DNA from: Nelumbo lutea
Lineage: Eukaryota; Streptophyta; Magnoliopsida; Proteales; Nelumbonaceae
Direction: 5' to 3'
Assembly (NCBI GenBank): GCA_022828595.1
Contig: JAKGHH010000004.1
Span: 57,128,422 to 57,192,421 of the forward strand
Length of the DNA stretch: 64,000 nucleotides
Below, piece by piece: positions 45,200 to 57,422 of the stretch. The translations under genes and the position numbers were made by a program. The notes beneath the pieces are model-generated. The model was given only the letters and a program-made list of their open reading frames with translations, made no database searches and had not been told where the DNA came from. How positions within the stretch are numbered: the stretch's first letter is position 1; the number at the start of each line of letters is the position of its first letter.

Positions 45200-46482
45200 A
45201 AGAACCAAACCATGCAGGGTGACTAGGCGAAATTTCAAAATTTTCTTTCTCCCATCCGGGAATCCTATTCCCTGATTTAGAAAAATTGCATTTTTCAAGG
45301 TTCGTACTTGAAATAAACTAGACCAAATCTCAAACCAATATTAGGGAGAGGAATGCCTGATATAGAATCCATGCAAAAAGCTCCTCCCAATGTAGGTGTT
45401 CATGCCTAAAGAGGGCATCAAATCCTTCCTCCACTGAAGATGACAAAACTTAGGGTGAGGCAAGATCAGGAAGTGGATTCTTCAACAAGAACCCAATTCT
45501 TGAGCAAGAATTGTGTAGGGAAGTGAGCACAGATTCAAGATTGTTTCTTCCACCAAAAAACAATATAAAAATCCAATCTTGATCACTCCAAGATGTGGAG
45601 ATCGAACAGGTTAGGGAGGCAAGAACAAAGAGAGAGAACTGGATGTAGAAAAGTTAATCAAACTGTGTGTGTTATTCCAGTTCACCCCCCTCCTTTATAT
45701 AGACCTTAAAGAGTGAATCTCCTAATCTGATTAAGAGTTTCTTAATCCAAACCTTTATTTGGATCTAGACTTTATAAGTGATAAGGCTTATCCCTTATCT
45801 TATCTACAGATCAGGATCAGCTTCTCCTAATCCAATTAGAAGTTTCCTAATCCAAATCTTTATTTGGATCTAAACTCTTTAAGTGTATAAGAGTTATCCT
45901 CTTATCATTATGTGCTAATCGATACTCAAATTCACCCCCTATTTAATTAATCCAATTAACCAAGTTTGAAACGGGCTTCAGGCCCACAAAGCTTTCAAAC
46001 TCACTTCCTTTTAATGTTGGCTAGCTTAGCTCTCTTTGTATGGCATGGGACCCTATCATTGATCTCCACATAAGCCACACGAGTTCAACCTAGCCTCTGT
46101 TACAAAGCTTGGCCTAATTCACTAATGAAAACAGTGAACCCTCTGAGTCCATTAGTATGGGCTCCTAACGGGCCCAACATTTACACTAAATGGTCTTTGG
46201 GTCCATCCATCTTATGAAGGCCAAGGACTATGGGCAGATGTAAGACTAGACCATTTTATTATCCCTAAAAGGTCTTAGATTTAACCTCTCAACCCATAAT
46301 GATCAAACCCTGCCCGACAAGAGAGGACCTCTCCCTTAGCTTCAAGGTACAATTTTGCACTCTCTAGTCACACGGATCCCGAGAATTAAAGCATTTTTGC
46401 AAACATTTTGTAAAACCATAATATATATGTATATTTCTAAACAAATATATTTTGCAAAACCAAATCTCGACAATTTGAAATC
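45200..46482 (-). repeat. 5' LTR of A3, U3 truncated
   Basis: U5, R and part of U3 align with other copia-A LTRs, with a minus-strand TATA region near 45705. It belongs to a sequence variant in which U3 reads ttggctagcttagctctc near 46015, where other copies read ctgcccagttgggcttc. It is cut at gaaatc (46477-46482) by another LTR starting TGAAGGGATG. Confidence 0.78.
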
Positions 46483-47440
46483 TGAAGGGATGAGAGATCC
46501 ATCATATGGATAGTCGAACCCTGCAAGTAGGTAGGGCGAAATTTCAAAAATTTCTCTCACTCCCATGTGGGAATCACATTCCCTGTTTTAGAAAATCTGC
46601 ATTTTCAATGATCAATCTTGAACCTAAACCATACCATATCAGAAACCAAAAGGTAGGAGAGGGATATACCTGATACAGAGTAATAGTAACTCCCAACAAA
46701 GGTGTTCACACCCAAGGAAAACTCCAAAAACTGTTCCCACTAAAGATGACACAGCGTAGGGTGGAGCAGAATCAGCAGGTCGTTCTTCCCAAGAACCAGA
46801 TCTTTCAGCAAGAATTCGATGGAGGGTATGTGAGCACGAATTTAGATCAGTTTTTCACCAAAAATTGATATCAAGAACCTTTCTTGATCGCTCCTACAGG
46901 TGGAGAATGAACTGGAAGTGGCGGCAGCAGGAGGAGAAGACAAGAGTAGAAGAAGGCGCAGTCTTACTGTTGCTTTCCTTCTCTCTTATATCTGAGATCA
47001 GATTGAGTGAGTTGGGGTTCACCCTCCTCCTCCTTTTATAGCCTTAAAGAGAGCTCATAATCTTATTAGGAGTTTCCTAATCCAAATCCTTATTTGGATA
47101 TGGACTCTCTTTAAGAGATAAGGATAATCCCTTATCCTATCTGCAGATCAAGATCAGCCCTCCTAATCTCATTAGGAGCTTCCTGATCAAAATCTCTATT
47201 TGGATCTGGACTCTCTGAGTGGATAGGGATAACTCCCTATCCAATCTACTGATCTAAATCCCAGAACCGCCCCTCTTTAATTAATCAAATTAAACCAATT
47301 CGAATAGGGTTTTAGGCCCATTAAGTCCATGTGCTCATTCGGCCTCCAAACTGCTGCCCAATTGGGCTTCTTATATGGCGTGGGACCCAAACATTGTTCT
47401 ACACATCAGCCACATGGGTACACATCAGCCACATGGGTTG
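46483..47440 (-). repeat. Copia-A LTR piece, left arm of head-to-head pair
   Basis: It begins with the LTR 3' end (TGAAGGGATGAGAG, minus orientation) and includes U5, R, TATA region and half of U3 of the ctgcccaattgggcttc variant. At about 47440 it meets a plus-oriented LTR piece. Confidence 0.82.
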
Positions 47441-47994
47441 ACCCATGTGGCTGATGTGTAGAACAATGATAGGGTCCCACACCATACAAAGAGAACCAAT
47501 CTAGCCAACATTAAAGTGAAAGTGAACCTAAAAGCTTAATGGGCCTAAAAGCACATTTCGAACTGGGTTAATTAGATTAATTAAATAGGGGCAGATCTGG
47601 GATTTGGATTAGTAGATAAGATAAGGGATTATCCTTATCCACTTAAAGAGTTCAGATCCAAATAAATATTTGGATCAAAGGAACTCCTAATTTGATTAGG
47701 AAGGTTGTTCTTTATGTGTACCTTTATTACTTAAAGAGTCCAGATCCAGATAAAAGATTTGGGTTAGGAAACTCCTAATGAGATTAGGAAATTTTCTCTT
47801 TAAGACTATAAATAAGAGAGCAGGATGAACCTCCAAAGGCACATTCGTTAAATACAGAGAGAAGAAAACACAGTTAGACTGCTCTTGCCTTCTGCTCTTT
47901 TTTTTCCTGCTCTTGCCACCCCACCCTGTTTGAACTCTAGTTCTTGGATTCGTTCAAGATTGGATCTTGTTATTATTTCTTGCGGACACACGTG
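47441..47994 (+). repeat. Copia-A LTR piece, right arm of head-to-head pair
   Basis: From acccatgtggctgatgtgt the sequence reads U3, TATA (tataaat near 47809), R and part of U5 in plus orientation, then leaves LTR similarity near 47994. Its U3 matches the A3-type variant (ttggctagattggttctc in reverse), unlike the left arm. The two arms are therefore not simple copies of each other. Confidence 0.78.
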
Positions 47995-49650
47995 TGCTAC
48001 TTCCCTTGGGTCTCCTGTATTGATGTGGCACAAATGACATCAGAGCTAATCTGAAGTGTTCGCTTAGTTTGTTGGATGTCTTGTCACGAGTGACTTCGGC
48101 TCGTTGCGGTTGTGCGGTGGTTCTTTAGTCCATTATAGGTCTGCAATGGCTTTGAGCTCATCACAAGCCTATTATGACTTATGTGCTTATCATAAGCCCC
48201 TGGTGGCTTCCGTATCGCTATAGATGTTTTTGTAGTTCCGGTTTGATACCTCCATCGCAATCATAAACATAGGGAACCACAAGTAATTACACCAACTTGC
48301 CAATAGGATTTGAATTCAAATAGAGTCCTATAAGATTCGATTGGATCTTTGAATTAGATTTGACATGAATAGTGTCATATCAGATTTGAATATAGCCTGA
48401 TTTGAATCCAATCCATTTGCATCCCTACTTTTTTATATAATAATTGCCTTTGGTTTTAGAAAACAAAATCATATATGTTGGCAAACACCCCCAAACATGC
48501 ACTAAATAGTTCCCCTACTACTAATTTCATCAAAATTGAGAACAATTAATCAATTATATACTTCTCTGTAGCTATTTTGCAAATCCGGAGTTGGTTCAAC
48601 AATCCTAATAACTCAAGGTGAACCAACAAGCCCAATTGTGTTTCATTTTCATTTCCTCAAAAAACTCTTCAAATAGTTTTCTGGTTCTGATGCTTCTTTC
48701 TTATTTTTCTTTTCATTTATTTTTATTAATAGAGACAATAAAATCCCATGATCAGACAATAGAATCCCATGATTAATCCCATTGCCTTACCCAATTATTT
48801 GCAAAAGTGGACTTAATTATGACTCATCGACCACCTAATTAGACACTTAGGTAGACCCACTTATCATGAAATTATCTATTGCTTGAATTTGAACATACCT
48901 AATTAGAGACTTGGGAGGGGTGAACTGGATACAACCCTAACTTTTGGCACTTTTTACACAAAGTGGTTGTTCATAGGCTTGTAGTTTATAATAATCATTG
49001 AATCCTAAATTCCTCCCAACTTTTTTCTAAGTAATTTCCTTTTCTCTTTGGCATTATTCTAAATGGTAGTTAACTTTTTACATGCATGAGATAAATGTAA
49101 AGATGTGATGGAATATAAAGCCTACTTCCTTATTTGTTTTGGGTAATCTTGATGGTAATAATTAGGTTTTTTCATGCATTATATATATATATATATATAG
49201 GTTTTTGGGTGACTTTGACTTTGAAGATTATCATCTTAATGGTAATTAGTAGAGCCCCACCCAAAAAAAGAAATTTTTTTCATCCTCAGTGTTTGCATTT
49301 GGATGATACTAGATCTCAGGGATAAATGGGCATAAAACCCATTTCAAATATTATATTGGAGATTGCCTAAAAATTTTTAACAAGTTTTTAGCCTAACATA
49401 TCATTAGAAAAACATAGTTTTTATAAATTGGGAAAAGTTTTTAATGGCCCTTAACTAATAAATTAATTGACAATGTAATGCGTCTCTTGATGGCATTATC
49501 AACTTGGATAACCCGATGATGTTTTCTTATTAGAATTTATGATTCATGTGACTTGTTTTTTGTTTTTCTTTTTATTTTTTTTTTGTTTAGTTATTCTAAT
49601 GCCTCAAATGAAATATACAATTGATTAATTTTGGGAATTCTTACCTTTAT
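47995..49650. other. AT-rich non-coding stretch
   Basis: No domain, LTR match or long frame is seen. It contains an (AT)n run at 49179-49199. A short catcagagct match near 48035 looks like a copia primer site but has no LTR border beside it. Confidence 0.5.
49179..49199. repeat. (AT)n microsatellite
   Basis: About ten AT units. Confidence 0.9.
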
Positions 49651-49660
49651 TTATTCAGGA

Positions 49661-49988
49661 TGGGTTGAGAATCACTTCTGGATCAAGGAATAGACTGAGA
49701 AGTTTCAAAGGCTTTGTTTACGAGTCACCCAAAGTGGTTGAAACACAAGCACCTTTGAGCTTGGCTTGCTTGGTGCATTTGGTGGTAAACAATAATGAAG
49801 TTGGCAAACCCAAGTAGTTACCAAGGTTTGTTGAGAATCACTTTTGAATCAAGAAATGGATTGAGAAAGAGAAGGCTCAAGAGCTTTGTTTATGGGTCAT
49901 CTAAAGTGGTGGAACACAAACACCTTTTAATTGGCTTGCTTTGGGAATATGATGGTAAATGATGAAGTTGGTAAACCCAAGCAGCAAC
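49661..49988 (+). repeat. Diverged tandem duplication, about 165-bp units
   Basis: Units starting gggttgagaatcacttctgg (near 49662) and gtttgttgagaatcac (near 49826) share most of their length and both end near gttgg.aaacccaag. The first is preceded by a splice-acceptor-like tttatttattcag, and one frame is open for about 50 codons, but I cannot tie it to a gene. Confidence 0.65.
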
Positions 49989-51127
49989 AATAAGAAATAC
50001 TCTTTGGAAACTACTATAATTCGATTAGTAGGTGTTGTCACAAATGGGACTGAAACCCCTTCCCCATGTACAAGTGGGATATTTTTTTAATTTTTGTTTT
50101 TAAATGTTACTTGGTGTTCGTATTTCATGAAACAATTGTTAATTGGATCCTTTTTATATTAAAAATAATGTATGCTATCATTTCATATGATATATTAGGG
50201 TAAAATCTCAATTCTTAGAGCATAAATTTTTAATTGATGTTGATCTATGCCAATGGTCATAGGATGTTTCGTAATTTTTTTTTTCTAAATCAATATCAAT
50301 CTATGTTGGTGGTTGTAAACTACCAAAAAAATCTATTTGAAGTTAATACTATCTTTGTCGACAGTTGTTAAATGTTTCCAAAAATCACTTTTAGTGATGA
50401 TTAAAGCGGGTTTTTTTTATGGCCAACATTTCCTATCCATGAGAATAAAAAAAGGGAGTTAACTGCAGGTTTTTCAATACTACAAGGGAGGTTTTGTGAA
50501 AATGAAACCATAGGGGAGGGTTTTATGATTGTCATAAACCTTAGGAGAGATTTTTATATTTTACCCAATTTCAAAAATTATTGAAGATTAAACTATTGTT
50601 ATTTATTAGATATTAGACTATACTAATTTAGCTAAAATTAATCATTGTTATTTTTACATATTAAAAATTATTAAAAGTAGTATATAAAACATAAATAATT
50701 ATTAATTATTTAAAAAGTTAAAATATAAAAGTTGTCTACTCTTATGTACTTTTATTGTTTAATTTTTGCTTAATAAAGCTTGTGCATTGCACAGGTCTTC
50801 GCTAATAACTATCTATATAGATACAACAGTCAAGGATGATGTAGCCATAGTTGTCTAGATATTTCTTAACCATCCGTCATTATTCATGGTGGCGGGATTT
50901 GCCCGAGTGGATTATTTGGATGATGAAACTATAGAGACATTTGCTATCTATCTAGCAATACAAAAGGGATTAAAGAATAAGGAATGCTTATGGTTTGGAG
51001 TGGTAACATGCTTGTTGTTAATGGGCTAAATGAGAAGATTCCCTCATGTTCATGGAGTTGTCAACCAATTATTCTGGAAATCCTTCACTTAGCTAAGGAC
51101 TATTATGATGTGTCTTCATTGTCAAGT
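49989..51127. other. AT-rich non-coding stretch
   Basis: Apart from the Helitron-like end at 50781-50805 nothing recognisable is seen. Weak similarity to repeats near 50240-50390 (tgttgatctatgccaatggtc / tatcaatctatgttggtggt) suggests old short duplications. Confidence 0.4.
50781..50805 (+). other. Possible Helitron 3' end
   Basis: A hairpin (TGTGC-ATT-GCACA, near 50780-50793) is followed after about ten bases by CTAA and T, the CTRR-T ending of Helitrons. A matching 5' TC end upstream was not found. Confidence 0.35.
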
Positions 51128-51416
51128 ATAGTGAATCCCTGAGTCCATTAATATGGGCTCTTATGGGCCCATGATTTACACTAAATGATCATTGAGTCCA
51201 GTATTTCTATGAAGGCCAATGGACAATGGACTTAAATAAGATATAACCCATTAGGTAATCAACCCTAAATGGTCACTTACACTTAATCTCTCAGCCCATA
51301 ATGATCAATATTACTCGACAGGAAAGGATCTCTTCCCCGGCTACAAGGTGTAGTGTTGCACTCCTTATTTGGATGGGTCCCGGGAATTAAAATCTTTTGC
51401 AAACCTTTTTCTTAAA

Positions 51417-51451
<35 letters not shown>

Positions 51452-52005
51452 CTTTGCAAAACAAATCAGAAATAGTGCAGTCCTGATCATTCACTTTGTC
51501 CGACAAAGGGGTTGATTCTGTCACTATGATCACCCACTCAAGTGAATCCTCAAACTGCCCCAACATACCCAGGTTTTGACTCCAAAAGATCTCACTGATT
51601 GGCATATCAAAGACAGTCCAATCTAACATCCAATGTAGTATTATAATCGAGTATAAGGGTTATGTGCAACTTTTCAGTTTTGCCCACTAGTCTCCAATGT
51701 CCAAGGCATAACTGGAAATTGGTCTGGGTTTAGCTTTTCAAACAAACACACATTACATGTGCTTCGGGGTCCAACCCTAGCAGCTGAGACAAGCTGCCCC
51801 AACCTTCTTGGTAGTATATCAGTATCAGCCTTGGCAGGATAAACTTCCCCAAGTCTGTCCAATGGCTAAAAACATTCTAAACTAACACGAGTCTCATAGG
51901 TGTCCAATTTAAGAACATTCTAAACAATTATATACGTTTATTCATTTAAAATAAATGGAGATGTACATCAATCTGATTGAAACTAAAAGCATACACTATC
52001 TAACA
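51128..52005 (-). repeat. Copia-A LTR fragment (U3)
   Basis: It aligns with the distal U3 of other copia-A LTRs and ends with a changed terminus ATCTAACA at 52005. It carries the 15-bp palindrome at 51494-51508 and an (AC)n run at 51417-51443. R and U5 are missing at the left. Confidence 0.8.
51417..51443. repeat. (AC)n microsatellite inside copia-A LTR
   Basis: About 13 AC units at the LTR site that is AT-rich in other copies. Confidence 0.9.
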
Positions 52006-52403
52006 TTTGCAATACCTGAACCAATTGAACTTACACTAGTGCCAACAAAACCCAAAACCAATAGTGTTTTCGGGTGCCTACAATACCTTATAGTTTGGCT
52101 TAATAGAGATGCCAACAAAACCTTAATGGTGTTTGACAAGTTGAACACCTACTTGCTCAAATATTTTTTACTTCTTAAGCATAAGAGCATGTTTACATGC
52201 AATAAGCAAATATACACAATATAAACTTAAACTAACTCAATTGTTAGAGTTATCTATAGATGCTCAGCTTAGGGAAGAACATCGCAATAGATGGATGAAA
52301 ATAAGCGCAAGGGCTTCTCAAACAATCTCATTTCTAACACAATTGAAGCTTAGGTATCTCTTCCTCAAAATGATCTAGACCTACCTTGCTTTTTTTGTAA
52401 AAC

Positions 52404-52447
<44 letters not shown>

Positions 52448-52590
52448 AAGTGAATGCACAAGTTATTTTTCACAAGCGTTGATTCAAAATTTTCCTTGCT
52501 TCATTGTGTTTTAAATCAAGCTGAACTCCTTTATTTATAGAGGATTTGAGAACAAGTGACAGTTTTGTAGTATTGGAGGGATTTTAATTA
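52006..52590. other. AT-rich stretch with (TA)n
   Basis: No gene is seen. A (TA)n microsatellite spans 52407-52443. A short phrase (gatgccaacaaaacc) is repeated at 52040 and 52108. Confidence 0.5.
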
Positions 52591-53470
52591 AATTATAACA
52601 ATGGTTTTTTTATGATAAACTGTTGCTATAGATGACTTTTAATAAGGTTTTATATAAAAACCATTGTTGGAAGTGTGTTATAGAACAATTTATCAAGAAA
52701 ACCATTCTTATAGATGGCTTTTAGCAATAGTTCTATATAAAAATTAATGCTATATCATATTATTAGCAACTGTTTTTATGTAGAAGCGTTATTTTTTTAT
52801 GATAAACTGTTGCTATAGATGACTTTTAATAAGGTTTTATATAAAAACCATTGTTGGAAGTGTGTTATAGAACAATTTATCAAGAAAACCATTCTTATAG
52901 ATGGCTTTTAGCAATAGTTCTATATAAAAATTAATGCTATATCATATTATTAGCAACTGTTTTTATGTAGAAGCGTTTCTGAAAGCCATAAATAACAACA
53001 ATTCTATATAAAAGCCATGTCTATAGATAGTCTTTAGCAATGGTTACTATTACTATATAGATGATTTTAAGTAATAGTTTAATATAAAAAGGCGTGCTAG
53101 AAGTGTGTTATAGTAATGGTTTTCATAGTAAACTATAGTTATAAACAGCTTTTAGCAACATCACTAAAGAAAAAACCATTGCTATAAATAGTTTTGAGCA
53201 ACAATTATATATAAAAATTATTGCTGGAAGTGTAATATAGCAGCAGCTTTCATGATAAATTGTTGCTATAGATAGGTTTTAGCAACAGTTTAATATAATA
53301 ACCATCATTGGAAGTGTGTTGTAGCAATGGTTTCATAATGAACCATTGCTATAGGTATCATTTAGCAACGGTTCTATAGAATAACTATAGCAACATATTC
53401 ACCATTTTTTGCATTGTTTTAGCCATAATTTTGTCCATTGCTATAGTCATTTTAGTAATGATCTTATCAA
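52591..53470. repeat. Block of degenerate subterminal-type repeats, CACTA-like
   Basis: Words such as ccattgctatag, ttttagcaa and gttctatataaaa recur in both orientations every 40-50 bp, so the block can fold on itself. The same words occur at 59740-59931 next to a terminus close to CACTACAAGAAAA in reverse. Such arrays are typical of CACTA (En/Spm) transposon ends. No transposase and no left terminus are visible. Confidence 0.45.
52605..52977 (+). repeat. Exact tandem duplication, period 187 bp
   Basis: 52605-52790 and 52792-52977 read the same base for base as far as I can compare. All other duplications here are diverged, so this one is recent or an assembly effect. Confidence 0.85.
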
Positions 53471-53619
53471 CACCAGATTTTTCTTAGTCCTCTATCTGAA
53501 CCCCCAATCACCCTCGAACACCAATCAACCATTCTAACCCTACCAAAACCCAAAGAATCCCAAGAACCCAAATATCAACCCCCAAATCCCTAAAATCCAT
53601 CATTGAACCCACCTAATAC

Positions 53620-54110
53620 CCTTGACCAGATTACCAAACTTACCCTCCATTCCAAATTACAAAAATTACCCCCTTAACCAAATCCCCAAAATACCCTTGA
53701 CTAAATTCCCAAAATATGCCCTTGACCAATTACCAAAATACCCCTTGACCTAATTCCCAAATTACCCCTTCTTCCAAATTCCCAAAATAATTCCTTGGAC
53801 CAATTACCAAAATACCCCTAACCTAATTCCCAAATTACCCCTTTTTCCATATCTCCCAAAATATCTCATGACCAAATTCCCAAAATACCCTCCATTCCAA
53901 ATTCTTGAATTGCCCTTTTAACCAAAATTACCAAAATGCCCTTATTCACAAAATTACCTAATTATCCTTCCTAATCTACCCCTTTTGACCCAAAATGCCT
54001 CAAAATTACCTAATTACCCTTTTGTCCCAAATTACCAATTTACCCCCCAAACCTCAAATTACAATAATACCCTTCATGAACCCAAGTACCACTCTGAATG
54101 GGCCCTTTCA
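53620..54110 (+). repeat. Degenerate minisatellite, about 27-30-bp unit
   Basis: Units such as cccttgaccaattaccaaaa and taattcccaaattacccc alternate with many changes. It is very pyrimidine/A-rich on the plus strand. The short frames over it are repeat by-products. Confidence 0.75.
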
Positions 54111-54239
54111 AACCCTAATTGTCAAGTTACCCCAAACCCCCATTCACTTTGAAGTTTCTTTGAGAATCCCCTCCCTCCTATTATAAATAGAAGGCACCCA
54201 TCCCAAGGAGAGTGGGGTCGAAGGGGAGGAGTTTAGAAG

Positions 54240-56150
54240 TGAAGGGGTTAGAGATCCATCTTATGGATGGCCGAACCCTGTAGGTAGGTTGGGCGAAATT
54301 TCAAAAATTTCCTCTCCCTTCATCTGGGAATCACATTCCCTGTTTTAGAAAATATGCATTTTCAAGGATCAATCTTGAACCATAAACCAAACCATATTTG
54401 AAACCAGAAGCAGGAGAGGGATATACCTGATACGGAGAAACGATATCTCACAATGGAGGTGTTCACGCCCAAGGAAGGATCCAAAAACTGCTCCCACTGA
54501 AGATGGCGCAATGTAGGATGGAGCAGAGTCAGCAATGTTCGTCCAACGAACCGAATCCTTCACAAGAATTCACTGGAGGCTATGAGCAGAACTTCAGATC
54601 AGCTTTTCCCCAAAAGTTGATATCAAGATCCAATCTTGATCGTTCCTACTAGAAGGAGGAGATCGAATTGGCAGTTATGGTGGCGGCAAGGAGAAAATAG
54701 ATCAGTCTTACTGGGTGCTATGTTCTCTCTATGATTTAAATTGTTGATCTTCTAAAGCTACCGCCCCTTTCTCCTTTTATAACCTTAAAGGGATCAGCTC
54801 CTAATCCCATTAGGAGTTGCTGATCCAACTCATATTTGGATATGAATTCCCTTTAAGAGATAAAAATAGACCATTATCATATATGCAGATTAGATCAGCC
54901 CTCTCCTAATCTTATCAGGAGGTTTCCATATCTGAATCTGTATTCAAATTTGGACTCTCTGAGTGGATAGGGTAAGACCATATCCTATCTGCTAATCTAA
55001 TCTCAGATTCGCCCCTTTCTTTAACTGATCAAATCGGCCCTGTTCGAAATGGGCTTTAGGCCCAATAAGAGTATATGTGCTCACTTAGCCTTCCAAATTG
55101 ATGCCCAGTTGGGCTTTCTTGTGTGGCGTGAGACCCAAGCATTGATCTACACATCAGCCACAAGGGTTCGGCTCAGTCTTTGTTACAAGGCCTAGCCGAA
55201 TTCACTAGAAAGCCCAGTGAACCCCCTGAGCCCATCACATGGACTCTATGGGCCCAACACTTACACTAAGTGGTCCCTGGGCCAAGCCACCTTGTAACAC
55301 CTAGGGACTGTGGGCAGATGCAAGATTAGCCCATCAGGTATACCCTCAATGGTCTTACACTTAACCACTCATCCCATAATGATCATACACTGCCCGACAA
55401 GAGAGGACCTCTCCCTCGGCTACAAGGAACAATGCTGCACTCTCTACTCACATGGATCCTAGGAATTAAAACCTTTTGCAAACAATTTGAAACCGTAACA
55501 TATATATACTTTTATATTCGTATATAAAATATATCTTGCAAAACAAATCTCAACGATTAAAATCGGCTGTCGGTAGTCTTGGTTTCCATCAGAGAGAGTG
55601 CATCCCCGATCATTACCTTTGTCCGACAAAGGGGTTGATCCCGTCACTATGATCACCCACTCAGATGAATTCTCGGACTATCCCAACATACCCAGGTTTT
55701 GACCCCCTCTAAGGATCTCACTGATTGGCATATCAAAGACAGCCCAATCCGACACCTAGTGCAGTATCATAATAGAATCTAGGGGTCAGGTGTAACTTTC
55801 CAATTTTGCCCACTAATCACCAAGGTCCAAGGCAATACTGGAAATCTGGTCCGATCTAGGGTTTCAAGTAAACCTACACTGCATGTGCTTTGGGTCTCAC
55901 CTTGGCAGCTGAGACAGGCCACCCCAACACTTGGCGGCACACCAGTGTCATCCTTACATAAATCTCCCCAGACTTATCCAAAGGCTGTGAACATTCTAAA
56001 CTAACATAAGTCTCATTAAGTGTCTAGTTTAAGGGTATTACATAGAAACACACCACAAGAACATGAATCAAATATGCACTTTATTCATTTACAATAAATG
56101 TCATAAGTACATCATTCCGATTGGAGCTAAGGGCATACAATTGTCTAATA
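54240..56150 (-). repeat. Copia-A solo LTR, complete, 1.9 kb
   Basis: On the minus strand it begins TATTAGACAA (normally TGTTAGACA), ends CCCCTTCA and holds the palindrome at 55617-55631, the TATA region near 54775 and full U5. Flanks are AGAAG (54235-54239) and GGAAG (56151-56155), a TSD with one mismatch. No internal region is present on either side. This is the reference copy used for the family. Confidence 0.88.
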
Positions 56151-57422
56151 GGAAGGGGAGGCTCTCAGTGCTTTCCTTTTGAGGAGCTGTTGAGTTGAGA
56201 ATTAAGAGGGAAAGAGTGGGGGGGTGGGTGAAATTCGAGGAAGGGTCTTAAGGGGTTTGGTTAAGATGGTCGAAGGGTGTGAGAGAAAGAGTGAATATCA
56301 GGCAATAGGGAGAGAGAACTTTCCCATTTTTTTTGAGAAATTAGTAGAATGGCTCATGCGATGCATGGGATATTTGAACCAATGGATGATACCACAACCA
56401 GATATAGATCTTAACCAAGTTGGGTGTAGCCACTTTTTTTATTCTTCACTTGTGTTAGTGCCAATTTGTTTGATTATCCTAAAATAAAATCATACTTCAA
56501 TTATTTCATCCTAGTTGAGTGTGAGTGGTAATGTTAAAGAAAACAAAACTGACTTAAAACATGATCAAGGATTCCATTTGACATATAATGTAATGTGTGT
56601 GTGTGTATAAGTACGCAAAAAGCTCCATATTGCAACATTAGCACAACGGCTTAGAAGGCTATGGAATAAACCATAGTGCTTCATGCCAGTCATAAATTAA
56701 AATCCAAGGACTGATCTTAGTTGGAATGGTGTGGCATAGATTCAGTTCAATTAAAGAGCATAGCAACAAGGGGCGTTTGCTCTTGACTTTCCAGTGCAAG
56801 ATGTTGAAACCAAACCTAGAGGATGCCAAAAGCAAACTAGCACAAGGGTTTTGCTCTTATCTTGCAAGTGCAAGATGTTGAAAGCAAACAACTTGGATCT
56901 TCATGTAGAACAAGCACTAAGTTTTGGCAGTTTTATGGTGTCTTTCACTATTGGTTAAGAGAATTAGGTGTGTGAGAACTAAAAATTAGAAAACACCAGA
57001 AAAATGCTTAGAAATTACAAATACAAACTTGATTTGAGAAAGTGTAAGCCTGATAAAGATGCAAGATTAAACATTGAATTAAACCAAAAGATAAAAAGTG
57101 CTTGAAACTTATAAATCAAAACTTATTAAATCAAAACTAAATATGATCAACGAAACTCAGTTTTAAACTAAAGCATGATGTGAAACCAAAATTCCTATGG
57201 CATTTTGATAACTTAAAAGAGTGAAAGAGATAATAGAACTTTGCAGTTGTGATAAAGATGATATTGAGTACGATTTTGGCATATATTGTTGTTGAAACTT
57301 CTTGAGATGAAAAAAACTGAATATGATCGAAAATGAAGAGCAAAAACAATTGGAACTCCATTAGTTCCAAGTGTCTAAACACCTATATTATTTCTGTTAA
57401 CATATTTTTCAATCAATCACCT
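56151..57422. other. Non-coding stretch with short repeats
   Basis: G-rich leader-like sequence (56151-56300) probably continues the LTR broken at 54239. A (TG)n run is near 56594-56606. A phrase of about 40 bp (ttgctctt.....gtgcaagatgttgaaa) occurs at 56777 and 56848. No gene is seen. Confidence 0.45.

Larger units (their letters stand above)
36885..46482 (-). mobile_element. Copia-A copy A3, multiply interrupted
   Basis: On the minus strand: 5' LTR (45200-46482), leader, gag, protease, integrase, RT and part of RNase H. It is interrupted in RT by solo LTR-D (37766-39048) and by a copia-A LTR with a duplicated flank (38900-41442). The RNase H end, polypurine tract and 3' LTR are missing at the B2 junction. 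LTR sequence of the inverted pair cuts the 5' LTR at 46483. Confidence 0.82.

Noticed and set aside
46483..47994. Single inverted duplication of one LTR
   Set aside because: The two arms match different LTR variants, so a simple copy of one arm does not explain them.
48030..48045. Copia-like primer-binding site (catcagagct)
   Set aside because: No LTR end lies directly before it and no copia coding sequence follows; the match is short.
53475..53488. CACTA-type terminus gatttttcttag
   Set aside because: It is close to such ends but lacks the final bases and has no TSD; kept only as part of the uncertain CACTA block.
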